A DNA stretch of 64,000 bases from NCBI RefSeq assembly GCF_009928445.1, contig NZ_JAABNO010000020.1:1-64000 (forward strand). Direction: 5' to 3'. Shown piece after piece: positions 8,676 through 17,996 of this stretch. Below the pieces are notes generated by a model, which saw only the letters and a list, made by a program, of their open reading frames with translations, had not been told where the DNA came from and ran no database searches. The position numbers and the translations under genes were made by a program. This stretch comes from Clostridium sp. C8-1-8 (GTDB lineage Bacteria > Bacillota > Clostridia > Clostridiales > Clostridiaceae). Within the stretch, counting starts at the first letter, position 1; every line of letters starts with the position of its first letter.

Positions 8676-11600
8676 CTACTTATTCAATTGATTTTTTCTT
8701 CTCGTTACCATTAACGCACCTATAGCTATAACAACTATAGCTAGTATTATCATAGAAAGACTTGAAACTCCTCCAAGTTTACTTATTTGACTTACTCCAG
8801 CGCTTGTTGAAGGCTTATTGTTGTTATTTGAATTAGAATTTGTACTGCTATTTGAGCTGCTAGAATTATTTCCTTGAGTAGTATTAGAGGAATTACCACT
8901 TACTGCACTACCAGCATTTGAGCTGTTACCACTTCCTGTTTCACTTCCAGTAGTTCCAGTGTTGTTACTTCCATTTCCACTATTGCTTCCAGTATTATTG
9001 TTTCCACTGCCTGTATTGCTACTACCATTACCACTATTACCGCTATTTCCATTGTTATCTGTGCTTGTATCTACAAGCTTCTTATCTGTAATTAGGTAGT
9101 CACTGCAATGTGTTGTCTGGAAAGAAACATATCCATCTTTAACAGTACTTTCACTTATAAGGACTAAGTTACCATCCTTATCTATATAATATACAAAAAC
9201 ATTTTTATCATTGTACTTGCTATCAATCTTTTGCTTAATAGTTACATTACTCTGGAACTTACCATCAGGCAAATTATTGTCTATTCTTAGTTCAAGTGCC
9301 AATTCTGGTGAGTACTTAGCTTTTATATTCTTTAAAGCCGCTTGATTTTGTATATTAGGATATCTTTCAAATATCAATCCAGTAAGGCCAGAAGCAATAA
9401 GCAAATCTTTAATCTTACTTGGATCTTCAATAGTTAATGAAGTATCTCCTCTTTGAATAATAGGTTTAACCTTATTTTTAGCTGCTGCATCAAATATAGC
9501 TCTAGTTACTTCTTCTACCTGATTAGATACAACTACTTCTTTTCCAGAATTGTTTTCTTTTGATAGTTCTGCAACTACTTCTTTATCACTTGAAGGTACC
9601 TTTTTCTCCTGTACTATAAAACTAGGATCATATGCATCTTTTAATGCATCTTCGTTAATCACCACATTCTTAACTTCATCAACAAGAATTACACCACCTA
9701 TAGCTGGCACTTTTACTGTAACCTTACCATCAACTACTGTATAAACTTCTTGTTTATTTAAGATGTTTGTTAACTTAGTTCCGTCCTTTATTCCTTTAGC
9801 ATCTAATGTAAGCTCTACTGCTGCTGTTTTTCTATTTGCAACTACTAAAGCTTTATTATCAGCATTTGTTCTAGTAAATGCTATTATATCATCTGCATTA
9901 GTTTTATCTACATTGATTGAGTTTATATCACCGGTTCTAAGAACACTGTAGGCATTTCTTACATTAGCTAAAGTAGCATACCATTCTACTATATCCTTGT
10001 CACCTTTTCCCCAAATCATTCCTCTTCTATTATCTGGGTCATCAGCACCAACCATTCCAGCTTCGTCACCATAGTAAATACATGGAGCTCCTGGGTAAGT
10101 CATCTGTAAGAATGGTACAAGTCTTAGTTTTTGTTTAGCTTGAGCTGTTGCTTCTCCAGCTATTCCTCTTTGTCCTTTTTGCCATCCATCTAAAGCAGAA
10201 AGCACTCTTTGAGTATCATGAGAATCAACTAAATTTAGCATAGCTTCAAAAGCTTCACTTGGATACTGTTCTCTCATCTTTTCCAATTCCTTTACAGAAT
10301 CAGCTGCTGAAGTAACAGTCTTGTTATCATCCTTTGTTCCCTTGGCAAAGTCTAGGACTGCTCCTCTAAATCTATAGTTCATTACGGAATCGTACATATC
10401 TCCAAGCAAGTATCTTGAAGCATCTGTCCAGATTTCGCCTATTATAACGTTATCTCCCTCTGACTTAACTGCCCCTCTAAAATGTCTCCAAGTTTCATCT
10501 GAAACTTCATTAGCAACATCAAGTCTCCATCCATTAGAACCTTGTCTTAACCACATTCTAGATATAGCATCTTGACCATCAATTATCTCATTAGCCCAAG
10601 ATTTAACTTGATATTCTGAACCATTTAAAGCTTGTATAACTGGCATTGAATCATAACCCCACCAGCCTTCATAGTTATAATGCTCAGTTGGCAAGCCCAC
10701 ATCTACCTTGCTATTATCAATTTTAAACCAATCTTTATAGTGTAAGTCAGTTATACCCATAGCAGCCAAATCTTCAGTTACCTGCTTCTCTGCGTCTTGT
10801 TGAGTAATATTCTTAGAATTCATAAGGTCATATACTCTTGACCAATATTGATATGCTCCTATAGGTTTATTCTTAGTCATATACTTGTCATATCTATCAA
10901 AATATACGGAGTCATCAGATACATGATTAAATACTCCATCTAAAACCACATGCATGCCTTTTTCACTTGCTGCTTTAGTAAGGTTAGCAAAATCTTGCAT
11001 ATTACCAAGTAATGGGTCTACCTTTGAATAATCTGTTGTATCATATCTATGACTTGAAATAGATTGGCCTACCGGGTTGAAGTAAAGTATAGTAACACCT
11101 AAAGCTTTTAGATAATCAAGTTTCTTTTCTACACCTTGAAGATCTCCGCCATACATTTCATTACTCCAATTACCATCACCTACTGTACCTTTATATTCAG
11201 GATTTATCTTAGGATTTCCGTTTTCATCTTTTATTACGTTTCCATCCTTATCCTTTAGATACTCTAGCTCAGGATCTTCAGTAGTATTATACCAATTCGT
11301 ATAGAATTCATATGGAGTCATTCCCCTTGAAATCTTCTGTAGGAAGTCGTTACTGTTATCTCCATTGAAGAATCTATCTGGGAAGATTTGATATACAACA
11401 CCGTTTTTCATCCAATCTGGAGTTTTAAAATCTTTCTTATATACATTTAAACCATATTCTAGAACTGAAGATAAATCTCCTACTTTTCCTAAACCAAAAT
11501 AACCATCATCATCACTATAAGTCTTTACATCAGATCCATTTGATATAACGAAATAATAAGTATATTGACCTATTGTCTTTAAATTCAGCTTTATTGTCCA

Positions 11601-13721
11601 TTTATCGTGCTTTTCATCAAAAGCACCCTTCTTAGTCATTTCATATTTATTTATTCCATCTGGACCTTTTAATATAAGTTTAGCTTCTGTCAAATCATCT
11701 TTTGCAGCTTTTAAATTAAAGGTCAAATCTTCCCCTTCTTTTACTGCACCAAAAGGAAGCTTATAGCTAGAATCCTTTGAGTCAAAAGAAACCTCATCTT
11801 CATTAATCTTTACTGAAGCCGCATCATTAAATACAGTTTCAGTTATTGGATCAAAGTTAATAGTTACTAGCTTATCTTCAGCAAGATTTATTGTATTAAC
11901 ATTATATGTCTTTCCTGAACATTCAACTACTAACTTATCATGAACACCTTTCTTTAGGTTAATCACCGCAGAATATATTCCCTTATAGTCATTGTCTTCA
12001 AGCTTAACTTTTTCTGTAAGTTCTGGTCCGCTTATATATGCATCTACCACAGTATAGTTAGTAGAATCCACTACAAAATGACTATCATCATTGTAGTAGA
12101 AAGTAACATCTCCTGCTTTAGATACAGTTAAAGGAATATTAGAACCATCCTTTACAGCCTTCTGTCCATAGTTTTCTGTCCAGCTTCCCATAGCTACCTT
12201 ATACTCATAGCTGCCTGAAGGCACATCCTTTACTGTAAGCTTATACTTACCATTTCCTACATAATCCATCTTTGTTTTATCTGATCCTGGTGTCCAAGCA
12301 GACTCACCTGCAGCAGTCTGGATAGTTCCTGCTATAACCACTTTTCTTCCTGAAAAGCCTGGGAACTTATAAAGTGAATTATCATCTTTAACTTCTGTGT
12401 TGCTAGGATCTTGAACCAAGTTTCCATCAACAATAAACTTATATTCTATATCTTTAGCCTGATCCCCTACTCTTACAGAGGTTGACCAAATACCATCATC
12501 ATCTTTAGTCATCTTGATTTTATTATTTTGCCAATTAGTTATACTTCCTACTAAGTAAACCTCTTTTGCATCAGAACCTTGATATTGAAACTTAACTGTA
12601 CCATTATCATTTAATACAGGACCACTAAGCTTCACTGGTGGCTTAGGTGCATCTTGAAGCCCTAGTAACTCAGCAACCTTTGAATAATTGCTTATTGAGT
12701 CATAAACTGTTTTATTCTTTTCATCAGCAACAAATACTACGTATTTTCCTGAACTAGGTATATTGACAGACACATTCCCTGATGCAGGTAGTCCACCATC
12801 ATCCCAAGAGTAATTATTGACTATCTTGTATTGATAGTCTCCTGCAGTAGCAAAATATCCAGAAAATACAAATAAACCATCTTTGCTTAAAGGTTGTAAC
12901 TCCCATCCTGTTGCATCAACCTTCCAGTTTACAGCTTCTCCACCATTTCTTATTGTTCCTATAATAGATGGGTTTTTTGAAGACTCTTTAACAAGAACAT
13001 CATTACTAACATATCCTTGTAAATAATCTGCTATAATCGTTATTTGATTTGTACCTTTAGGTATAGTTACCTTTACATTGTCACTAACTTCACCGTTGCT
13101 CCACGCCCCATTGTAAGCCACTTTGTACTCAAGATTATATTCATTAGCCTTAGCAGATTCCTTTATATTAAAGGTTTTCTTATAAACTCCTCCACCTATA
13201 TAATCAAGCTTAAAGTTGTCATCAGTAGGATCCCATGACTTACCATTTTCTAAAAGATTGTCTATATTACCTGTAAGTATAGCTTTAGCCTTAAACTGAT
13301 CTGCGTTATTTATAGAATCGTATAATTTCTTTTGTTTGTAATCAAGTCTAAAGTACACTTTAGTATCTTTGTCCAACTGTAGCTTTACATTACTGCCGCC
13401 CTGAGCACCATCTTTACCATAGTTCTCATCAAAAGCTCTATTCATTGCTACTTTGTACTCATAACTTCCTGCCTTAAGATCTAATGAAGTCTCATATATA
13501 CCACTTTTATACTCCTTCATTAATCCCTTAAGATTAGATGGATTCCAATTATCTGGCGATTTATCACCGAAAAAGTCACCAACAATTGTAGCCATTGCAT
13601 CAGCCGTTACACTAACCTTATCCTCAGCTATTGCCGGCTTTACGTAAATATTGCTAAACATAGTAACAAATACTGTAAGACAAGCAAAAAAGCTTAGAAC
13701 TTTGTAATACTTTTTCCTCAT
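8676..13721 (-). CDS. Secreted, membrane-anchored amylopullulanase-type GH13 enzyme
   Basis: 1681 aa. Signal peptide ends near KPAIA-ED (residue 32). Modules in order: three X25-like beta domains (about 44-140, 145-245, 251-345; repeated YEYKVA and YDSI motifs), a CBM48-like domain (about 364-455), a fourth X25 (about 460-556), an E-set and a CBM34-like domain (about 640-745), and GH13 catalytic domain (about 770-1250). Catalytic residues: D1068 in GWRLDVANE, E1096 in IGEIW, D1169 in VDSHDT. Then a C-terminal beta domain, another conserved domain ending in THCSDYLI, a Ser/Asn/Gly linker (about 1565-1640) and a C-terminal helix with RRKNQLNK. The tail resembles a cell-wall sorting tail but lacks LPxTG. 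It degrades starch, glycogen or pullulan outside the cell. Start ATG follows AAGGGGGGAT. Confidence 0.93.
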   Translation of the reverse strand: MRKKYYKVLSFFACLTVFVTMFSNIYVKPAIAEDKVSVTADAMATIVGDFFGDKSPDNWNPSNLKGLMKEYKSGIYETSLDLKAGSYEYKVAMNRAFDENYGKDGAQGGSNVKLQLDKDTKVYFRLDYKQKKLYDSINNADQFKAKAILTGNIDNLLENGKSWDPTDDNFKLDYIGGGVYKKTFNIKESAKANEYNLEYKVAYNGAWSNGEVSDNVKVTIPKGTNQITIIADYLQGYVSNDVLVKESSKNPSIIGTIRNGGEAVNWKVDATGWELQPLSKDGLFVFSGYFATAGDYQYKIVNNYSWDDGGLPASGNVSVNIPSSGKYVVFVADEKNKTVYDSISNYSKVAELLGLQDAPKPPVKLSGPVLNDNGTVKFQYQGSDAKEVYLVGSITNWQNNKIKMTKDDDGIWSTSVRVGDQAKDIEYKFIVDGNLVQDPSNTEVKDDNSLYKFPGFSGRKVVIAGTIQTAAGESAWTPGSDKTKMDYVGNGKYKLTVKDVPSGSYEYKVAMGSWTENYGQKAVKDGSNIPLTVSKAGDVTFYYNDDSHFVVDSTNYTVVDAYISGPELTEKVKLEDNDYKGIYSAVINLKKGVHDKLVVECSGKTYNVNTINLAEDKLVTINFDPITETVFNDAASVKINEDEVSFDSKDSSYKLPFGAVKEGEDLTFNLKAAKDDLTEAKLILKGPDGINKYEMTKKGAFDEKHDKWTIKLNLKTIGQYTYYFVISNGSDVKTYSDDDGYFGLGKVGDLSSVLEYGLNVYKKDFKTPDWMKNGVVYQIFPDRFFNGDNSNDFLQKISRGMTPYEFYTNWYNTTEDPELEYLKDKDGNVIKDENGNPKINPEYKGTVGDGNWSNEMYGGDLQGVEKKLDYLKALGVTILYFNPVGQSISSHRYDTTDYSKVDPLLGNMQDFANLTKAASEKGMHVVLDGVFNHVSDDSVYFDRYDKYMTKNKPIGAYQYWSRVYDLMNSKNITQQDAEKQVTEDLAAMGITDLHYKDWFKIDNSKVDVGLPTEHYNYEGWWGYDSMPVIQALNGSEYQVKSWANEIIDGQDAISRMWLRQGSNGWRLDVANEVSDETWRHFRGAVKSEGDNVIIGEIWTDASRYLLGDMYDSVMNYRFRGAVLDFAKGTKDDNKTVTSAADSVKELEKMREQYPSEAFEAMLNLVDSHDTQRVLSALDGWQKGQRGIAGEATAQAKQKLRLVPFLQMTYPGAPCIYYGDEAGMVGADDPDNRRGMIWGKGDKDIVEWYATLANVRNAYSVLRTGDINSINVDKTNADDIIAFTRTNADNKALVVANRKTAAVELTLDAKGIKDGTKLTNILNKQEVYTVVDGKVTVKVPAIGGVILVDEVKNVVINEDALKDAYDPSFIVQEKKVPSSDKEVVAELSKENNSGKEVVVSNQVEEVTRAIFDAAAKNKVKPIIQRGDTSLTIEDPSKIKDLLIASGLTGLIFERYPNIQNQAALKNIKAKYSPELALELRIDNNLPDGKFQSNVTIKQKIDSKYNDKNVFVYYIDKDGNLVLISESTVKDGYVSFQTTHCSDYLITDKKLVDTSTDNNGNSGNSGNGSSNTGSGNNNTGSNSGNGSNNTGTTGSETGSGNSSNAGSAVSGNSSNTTQGNNSSSSNSSTNSNSNNNNKPSTSAGVSQISKLGGVSSLSMIILAIVVIAIGALMVTRRKNQLNK

Positions 13722-13740
13722 ACTATCCCCCCTTATATTT

Positions 13741-13793
13741 ATGCAACCGATTGCATTTTTAACGAAATCGTTTGCATTACAATTTATATTATA
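13741..13793 (-). promoter_or_regulatory. Promoter -10 and two cre/LacI-type operators upstream of the amylopullulanase gene
   Basis: On the minus strand, TATAAT lies at 13793-13788. Downstream of it are ATGCAAACGATTTCG (13777-13763) and ATGCAATCGGTTGCA (13756-13742). The second fits every position of the CcpA consensus WTGNAANCGNWNNCA; the first misses one. Both also look like general LacI-family operators. Placement between promoter and ATG suggests roadblock repression by carbon catabolite control. The rest of 13722-14027 holds no gene. Confidence 0.65.
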
Positions 13794-13977
13794 CAGCTTA
13801 ATAAAAATAATTCATTTATGGCTTTTACTGAATTATATGCATAGCTTTTGTGACTTATTACAATTCATTCCTTTAATGCTACATTTTAAATCCTCTCTCT
13901 ATATCCGCAGTTTGCTACTAAAGCATATTATAAACATTAACTTAATCTCACCACGATGTTACAACTAATAAGAAATT

Positions 13978-14007
13978 AAAGGCGGCACATAAAAATGTAC
14001 CGCCTTT
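13978..14007. terminator. Terminator of the Tlp-like gene
   Basis: AAAGGCGGCACAT (13978-13990) pairs with ATGTACCGCCTTT (13995-14007), with one G-U-type mismatch and T-rich flanks on both sides. Confidence 0.8.
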
Positions 14008-14027
14008 AACTTTTTATTCACTAAAAC

Positions 14028-14381
14028 TTAAAAGGTTTCTAAATGATCTTTTCTATTCTCCTGCTTTTCTAGCAAGTTTTCTAGATTCTTTTTAGGCATA
14101 TTATCAGCATTATTCTTTATATAGCCTGCACTATTTATCATATTATCAATTATATTTTGCTCTTCGTCTTCTTTATAATTGTCGCCGTAAACAATTTTAT
14201 CTTTCAATGTATCTATCTCTCTTTTTCTAGCATTTTGTATCTTTTCTGTATGTTCTAATTGATCTTCAGAGATTATATCTAAATTTTGTTCTAGATGCCT
14301 TTCTGTTCTTGTATACTTTTCTACTGTATCAACTATTTGATTTATTCTATTTTCTATTTCATGTCTTCTTCCATCATCCAT
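14028..14381 (-). CDS. Tlp-like protein, probably two tandem Tlp repeats
   Basis: A 117-aa, highly charged, all-helical protein without Trp or Cys, behind an excellent AAGGAGGT site. Residues about 8-62 follow the pattern of the small acid-soluble spore protein Tlp (ENRINQIVDTVEKYT... then NARKREIDTLKDKI). Residues about 75-117 repeat it (NIIDNMINSAGYIKNNADNM ... ENRKDHLETF). Tlp is normally 70-85 aa with a single unit. A spore or late-sporulation role is inferred; the match is by eye and moderately sure. Confidence 0.55.
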   Translation of the reverse strand: MDDGRRHEIENRINQIVDTVEKYTRTERHLEQNLDIISEDQLEHTEKIQNARKREIDTLKDKIVYGDNYKEDEEQNIIDNMINSAGYIKNNADNMPKKNLENLLEKQENRKDHLETF

Positions 14382-14630
14382 AAGTATTACCTCCTTACAA
14401 GATTTTCAAAATCTATGCTTGTTGATAATTGAATTGGTTTCTCAAATATATCAAAAAAGATGTATAAAGAAACCTTTCACTAGATATATTTTATGTATAA
14501 CCTACTCAATAATACTTATAAATAAATTCATGGTTTATTCATTTTAACCTTAATAAGAATCGCTAGCCAATTTATATTCTTTGTGTTATTTTAAAGGTAG
14601 TGTTAAGATACTCTCTTAAAGTTACAGACT

Positions 14631-14810
14631 TTACCTTACAGTAAAAAATAGAGTTTCTCCATATAGTAGAACTATCAAAATAATAAAGTATACCAATTCT
14701 CTCATAAAAAAGTTAACCTTACTTTTTCTAGAACTATATCTAGATTTAATTCTATATACAAAAAAAGAAAATAATAAAATTAATAAAATTAAATTTATAT
14801 ATATAAACAT
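14631..14810 (-). CDS. Small membrane protein, 59 aa, unknown
   Basis: From the ATG at 14810 (behind GGGGTA) the frame encodes two strongly hydrophobic helices (about 3-18 and 35-52) separated by a basic loop (RIKSRYSSRKSK). An earlier in-frame ATG at 14849 would add 13 residues but lacks a ribosome site. No homologue is recognised. The two-helix pattern with a basic loop supports coding, but it could be chance. Confidence 0.35.
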   Translation of the reverse strand: MFIYINLILLILLFSFFVYRIKSRYSSRKSKVNFFMRELVYFIILIVLLYGETLFFTVR

Positions 14811-15014
14811 ATTTATACCCCAATTCATCACTTTGCAATACAATGCCATAATATGAATATAATTACAATTTAATCTTATACTTTTCTACGAAAAAACAAG
14901 CTTTTTCATTATGCTTTTGCCATTGCTTTAGATTGCACAGGTAATTGCTACACAGTAAAAAAACTATATAAACGCCTATAAAACAAAAAAATCATAATCT
15001 ACGATTATGATTTT

Positions 15015-15090
15015 TGGTGCACCATCAGGGACTCGAACCCAGGGCACCCTGATTAAGAGTCAGGTGCTCTACCAACTGAGCTAATGGTGC
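15015..15090 (-). tRNA. tRNA-Lys (CTT)
   Basis: A cloverleaf with encoded CCA is read on the minus strand. The anticodon loop is CTCTTAA in a CCTGA/TCAGG stem, giving anticodon CTT. The T loop GGTTCGAGTCC is intact. First of five tRNAs in this cluster. Confidence 0.95.
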
Positions 15091-15095
15091 TTATA

Positions 15096-15169
15096 TGGAG
15101 CGGGTAGTGGGAGTCGAACCCACCTTTTCAGCTTGGAAGGCTGGAGTATTACCGATATACGATACCCGC
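15096..15169 (-). tRNA. tRNA-Gly (TCC)
   Basis: The anticodon loop is CTTCCAA in a CAGC/GCTG stem, giving TCC. Acceptor GCGGGTA pairs with TACCCGC, CCA is encoded and T loop GGTTCGACTCC is intact. Confidence 0.95.
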
Positions 15170-15225
15170 ATATTTACTAAAATTATTATATCTAATTTCA
15201 AATAACTTGTCAACAAAATTTTAAA

Positions 15226-15300
15226 TGGCTGGGGTGGCAGGATTCGAACCTACGACTGGCGGAGTCAGAGTCCACTGCCTTACCACTTGGCGACACCCCA
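15226..15300 (-). tRNA. tRNA-Gln (CTG)
   Basis: The anticodon loop CTCTGAC gives CTG. Acceptor TGGGGTG pairs with CACCCCA, and CCA is encoded. Very similar to the Gln tRNA at 15420. Confidence 0.95.
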
Positions 15301-15419
15301 ACAAATACATATTCATATTATCACTTTATTATATATTTGTAAATATATTACTTGAATTACTTATATCTAAAATTGTTCTTATTAATAAATAAAAACAAAC
15401 AGCACGGCATAGCGTGCTT

Positions 15420-15494
15420 TGGCTGGGATGGCAGGATTTGAACCTACGCATGATGGAGTCAAAGTCCATTGCCTTACCGCTTGGCGACATCCCA
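15420..15494 (-). tRNA. tRNA-Gln (TTG)
   Basis: The anticodon loop CTTTGAC gives TTG. It is a near duplicate of the CTG isoacceptor 120 bases away, implying tandem duplication and anticodon change. Confidence 0.95.
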
Positions 15495-15499
15495 AAGTA

Positions 15500-15576
<77 letters not shown>

Positions 15577-15636
15577 ATTTCAAACAAAAACTATTATATT
15601 ATATATTATGCCAACTGTCAACATATAATATTCAAA

Positions 15637-16311
15637 TTAAACTATTTCTGTTAAATCTCTAGTTAATATCAATTTAAATCTTTCTGCTTTTTCCATATCT
15701 TTGTGCACTTCATTGCACAGACTAAGCCAACTAGACTCATTCATACCTATCTTTTTTTCAAAGTCATCTTCACTATCAGTTTGGAGATTAGTATTAATAA
15801 CAAATTCTCCTAGTTCGGATGCTGATGAAAATACCTTCATATATAAAAATGTATCTATATCACCTAACCAGCTCATATTGAATTCTCTAGCAAACTTCTT
15901 TAGTTCTTTCATTATATTAGTGCTCGGTACATCCCACAAACTTCTTACGAAATCTACCTGCTTTTTCATAACATTTGCTTCTTCTTGAGTCAGCTTACCA
16001 CTAACTACTCCCTCTGATATAATCTTCATAACATTTAATTGAGAAAATTCAGAAATATTTTTATATTTTCCTTCTATCCATTTATAAAATGCTTCTGGTA
16101 ATAAACAATATTGTATATATCCTAACAACATCTTAACTTTAGGTATAGGAGTCCAAACGCTTTGGATGCCTGACTTTCTAGTAAAAATAACATAATGCAT
16201 ATATACAGTTTTCTCTGTTATCGGTTCATCCTCAAATATTCTAGACTTTAGAGTCTTATTACTTCTTATTAACTTATCCCAATAATCTATTGAATTATAA
16301 GTTACAATCAT
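15637..16311 (-). CDS. Conserved-looking hypothetical protein, 224 aa
   Basis: A soluble, mostly helical 224-aa protein with no signal peptide, membrane segment or motif that I recognise. Aromatic-rich stretches include SVWTPIPKVKMLLGY and SWLGDIDTF. The ATG is preceded by GAGGGAGTG at good spacing, so it is a real gene. It lies between the two tRNA clusters. Function unknown. Confidence 0.7.
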   Translation of the reverse strand: MIVTYNSIDYWDKLIRSNKTLKSRIFEDEPITEKTVYMHYVIFTRKSGIQSVWTPIPKVKMLLGYIQYCLLPEAFYKWIEGKYKNISEFSQLNVMKIISEGVVSGKLTQEEANVMKKQVDFVRSLWDVPSTNIMKELKKFAREFNMSWLGDIDTFLYMKVFSSASELGEFVINTNLQTDSEDDFEKKIGMNESSWLSLCNEVHKDMEKAERFKLILTRDLTEIV

Positions 16312-16517
16312 TTAATCACTCCCTCTATTTATTTGTAAACCTTTTCTAATTTTATTATATTCCACAGCACTTTTTAATGCAATGTTTTAAAAAAATTAGT
16401 TAATATTTTTTTATTTTCCACCTATGCTATAGTAAGACAAATTTTCAACAATTATGTGCTTGATTGTAATTATAGTTCATGATATTTTATAATTATAAAA
16501 CATATAGGAGGAACTCT

Positions 16518-16919
16518 ATGTATTGCTGCGAAGTATGTGGTAAACCAGCAGATATTCATCATATAATCTACAAGAGTGAAGGTGGACTTGACATAAATCT
16601 AAACTATAAATATTTATGTCATAATCATCATCGAGGAAAAGATGGCCCCCACCGAAATAATATAATTAACCTTAAATACAAAGTCGAAATGCAAGAAAAA
16701 TTATGTTCTATTCTATATAAAGATTATTACACCTTTAATGAACTTATTAAGGTGTTAAATATAAATACTAATTGTCTTAAAAAGCTTGTTAGGAATATAA
16801 AGCTATTTAAAGAAGGCTATAAAACTGAAGATATTATCTTTAATATAATGGGTAAAAAAGCATATAATTCAGAGATGATAGAAGATTGCTTATTAGAGAA
16901 AATGCTATCTAACTATTAA
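16518..16919 (+). CDS. HNH-type zinc-finger protein, putative small nuclease
   Basis: 133 aa from the ATG at 16518 (GGAGGAACTCT). Residues 1-50 match a compact HNH fold: CCEVCGK (zinc Cys pair), IHHII (the HH), then NYKYLCHNHHRGKDG (second zinc pair with H). The C-terminal part (about 72-133) looks like a helix-turn-helix (YTFNELIKVLNINTNCLKKL). HNH proteins cut DNA; whether this one is an enzyme or a degraded homing-type relative is not known. An earlier ATG at 16479 lacks a ribosome site. Confidence 0.7.
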   Translation: MYCCEVCGKPADIHHIIYKSEGGLDINLNYKYLCHNHHRGKDGPHRNNIINLKYKVEMQEKLCSILYKDYYTFNELIKVLNINTNCLKKLVRNIKLFKEGYKTEDIIFNIMGKKAYNSEMIEDCLLEKMLSNY

Positions 16920-16950
16920 AATAATTTATACCTAGTTAAGATATATAATA

Positions 16951-16989
16951 AAATAAGCAGGATCATTTACTAAATGATCCTGCTTATTT
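16951..16989 (+). terminator. Terminator of the HNH gene
   Basis: A 19-bp perfect stem: AAATAAGCAGGATCATTTA (16951-16969) with its complement at 16971-16989, then T-rich sequence. Confidence 0.85.
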
Positions 16990-17002
16990 TATTATTGGGT
17001 TT

Positions 17003-17065
17003 GTTAAAGTGATGTGTTGAAATTAAGCAGTTAGTCATCCGATGCTTAGATGAGCTTACGCAAAG
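17003..17065 (+). repeat. Dispersed repeat A, second subtype (TCATCCGATGCTT)
   Basis: GTTAAAGTGATGTGTTGAAATTAAG is followed by a CATCCGATGCTTAGATGAGCTT stretch. Related copies lie at 36561, 42328, 46691 and (reverse) 48681. The gap 16990-17515 contains this repeat, an AAAACTGTA/TACAGTTTT inverted repeat (17097-17134), the 49-bp repeat and another repeat A; no gene is visible. Confidence 0.6.
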
Positions 17066-17231
17066 AATTAATATGATTTTCTCATATTCCATGGCTAAAA
17101 CTGTAAACTCACTACGTTCGAACAGTACAGTTTTACTCTTTAAATAATCATAACTTCTATAATTTCTTTACTTTAATTCAAATAAAAATAACATAAAATG
17201 TCTTGATTACAAAGAGTAAAGAGTAAAAAGG

Positions 17232-17280
17232 TATGTCGCCTGCCAGAATTTCTTCACATACGTTCAGAAAAGGCAGATGC
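17232..17280 (+). repeat. 49-bp repeat, copy 2 (reverse of 1-49)
   Basis: It is the reverse complement of bases 1-49, apart from base 1, and is directly joined to the reverse-strand repeat A that follows. The identity is striking amid otherwise diverged repeats and suggests recent spread or conversion. Confidence 0.85.
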
Positions 17281-17286
17281 TTTAAA

Positions 17287-17375
17287 AATCATTTAATTCT
17301 AATTGCTCGCTCATATAGCATCTCCTTCATAACCACTTAATTTCAAAAATATTCTTGAACATAACCTAACATTTA
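17287..17375 (-). repeat. Dispersed repeat A with micro-ORF MSEQLELNDF
   Basis: Read on the minus strand it runs GTTATGTTCAAG...GAAATTAAGTGG, then TATGAAGGAGATGCTAT and ATGAGCGAGCAATTA. About 39 bases match 62293-62331 with one difference. The ribosome-site-like AAGGAGAT precedes a 10-codon frame, MSEQLELNDF, ended by TAA. It may be the remnant 5' end of a mobile gene, or a small conserved peptide. Confidence 0.65.
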
Positions 17376-17515
17376 AATATACTATTAGATTAAAAAGCGT
17401 ATTAATTTAAGTTTCTATAATTATATATTCTGTTAATGTGCCTTATTGAAATTAACCGTAGTTTAGATATTTTATAAAAACAAAAAAAGATAGTTAAGTT
17501 ATTAACTATCTTTTT

Positions 17516-17590
17516 TGGAGCGGAAGACGGGACTCGAACCCGCGACCTTCACCTTGGCAAGGTGACACTCTACCATTGAGTCACTTCCGC
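17516..17590 (-). tRNA. tRNA-Gly (GCC)
   Basis: The anticodon loop TTGCCAA in a CACC/GGTG stem gives GCC. Acceptor GCGGAAG pairs with CTTCCGC; CCA is encoded. Second tRNA cluster. Confidence 0.95.
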
Positions 17591-17595
17591 AAGAT

Positions 17596-17679
17596 TGGTG
17601 CAGATGAAGGGAGTCGAACCCCCACGCCGTAGGCGCTAGATCCTAAGTCTAGTGCGTCTGCCAATTCCGCCACATCTGC
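17596..17679 (-). tRNA. tRNA-Leu (TAG)
   Basis: An 84-base class II tRNA with a variable arm. The anticodon loop CTTAGGA in a CTAGA/TCTAG stem gives TAG. Acceptor GCAGATG pairs with CATCTGC; CCA is encoded. Confidence 0.95.
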
Positions 17680-17740
17680 ATTGCTCACAAAAAATATTAT
17701 ACACTATATAAAAATAAAGTCAACACCTTTTTTTATATTT

Positions 17741-17815
17741 TGGAGCGGCAAACGGGATTTGAACCCGCAGCCTCCACCTTGGGAAGGTGGCACTCTGCCG
17801 TTGAGTTATTGCCGC
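17741..17815 (-). tRNA. tRNA-Gly (CCC)
   Basis: The anticodon loop TTCCCAA gives CCC. It closely resembles the GCC isoacceptor at 17516, so a local duplication is likely. With the TCC gene at 15096 all three Gly anticodons occur within 2.7 kb. Confidence 0.93.
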
Positions 17816-17996
17816 TCAACTTTCAAGTAACATTTTACCATTTATATCGTATTATGTAAATGTGTTAAGTTTAATTTATTAATATTCTAATAAATAATTA
17901 AATTGAGCTATCATAGGTTATTTTTCAATAAGTAGTAATATTATATAATTTTACTTAATATAATTCATAAGAAATATAAATCGGAGGAACTTATAA

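Noticed and set aside
9550-9951. Open frames opposite the amylopullulanase gene
   Set aside because: They are antisense shadows of a well-supported coding frame without ribosome sites.
13044-13238. Small membrane protein on the plus strand
   Set aside because: Antisense to the X25 modules of the amylopullulanase, with codon use explained by the other strand.
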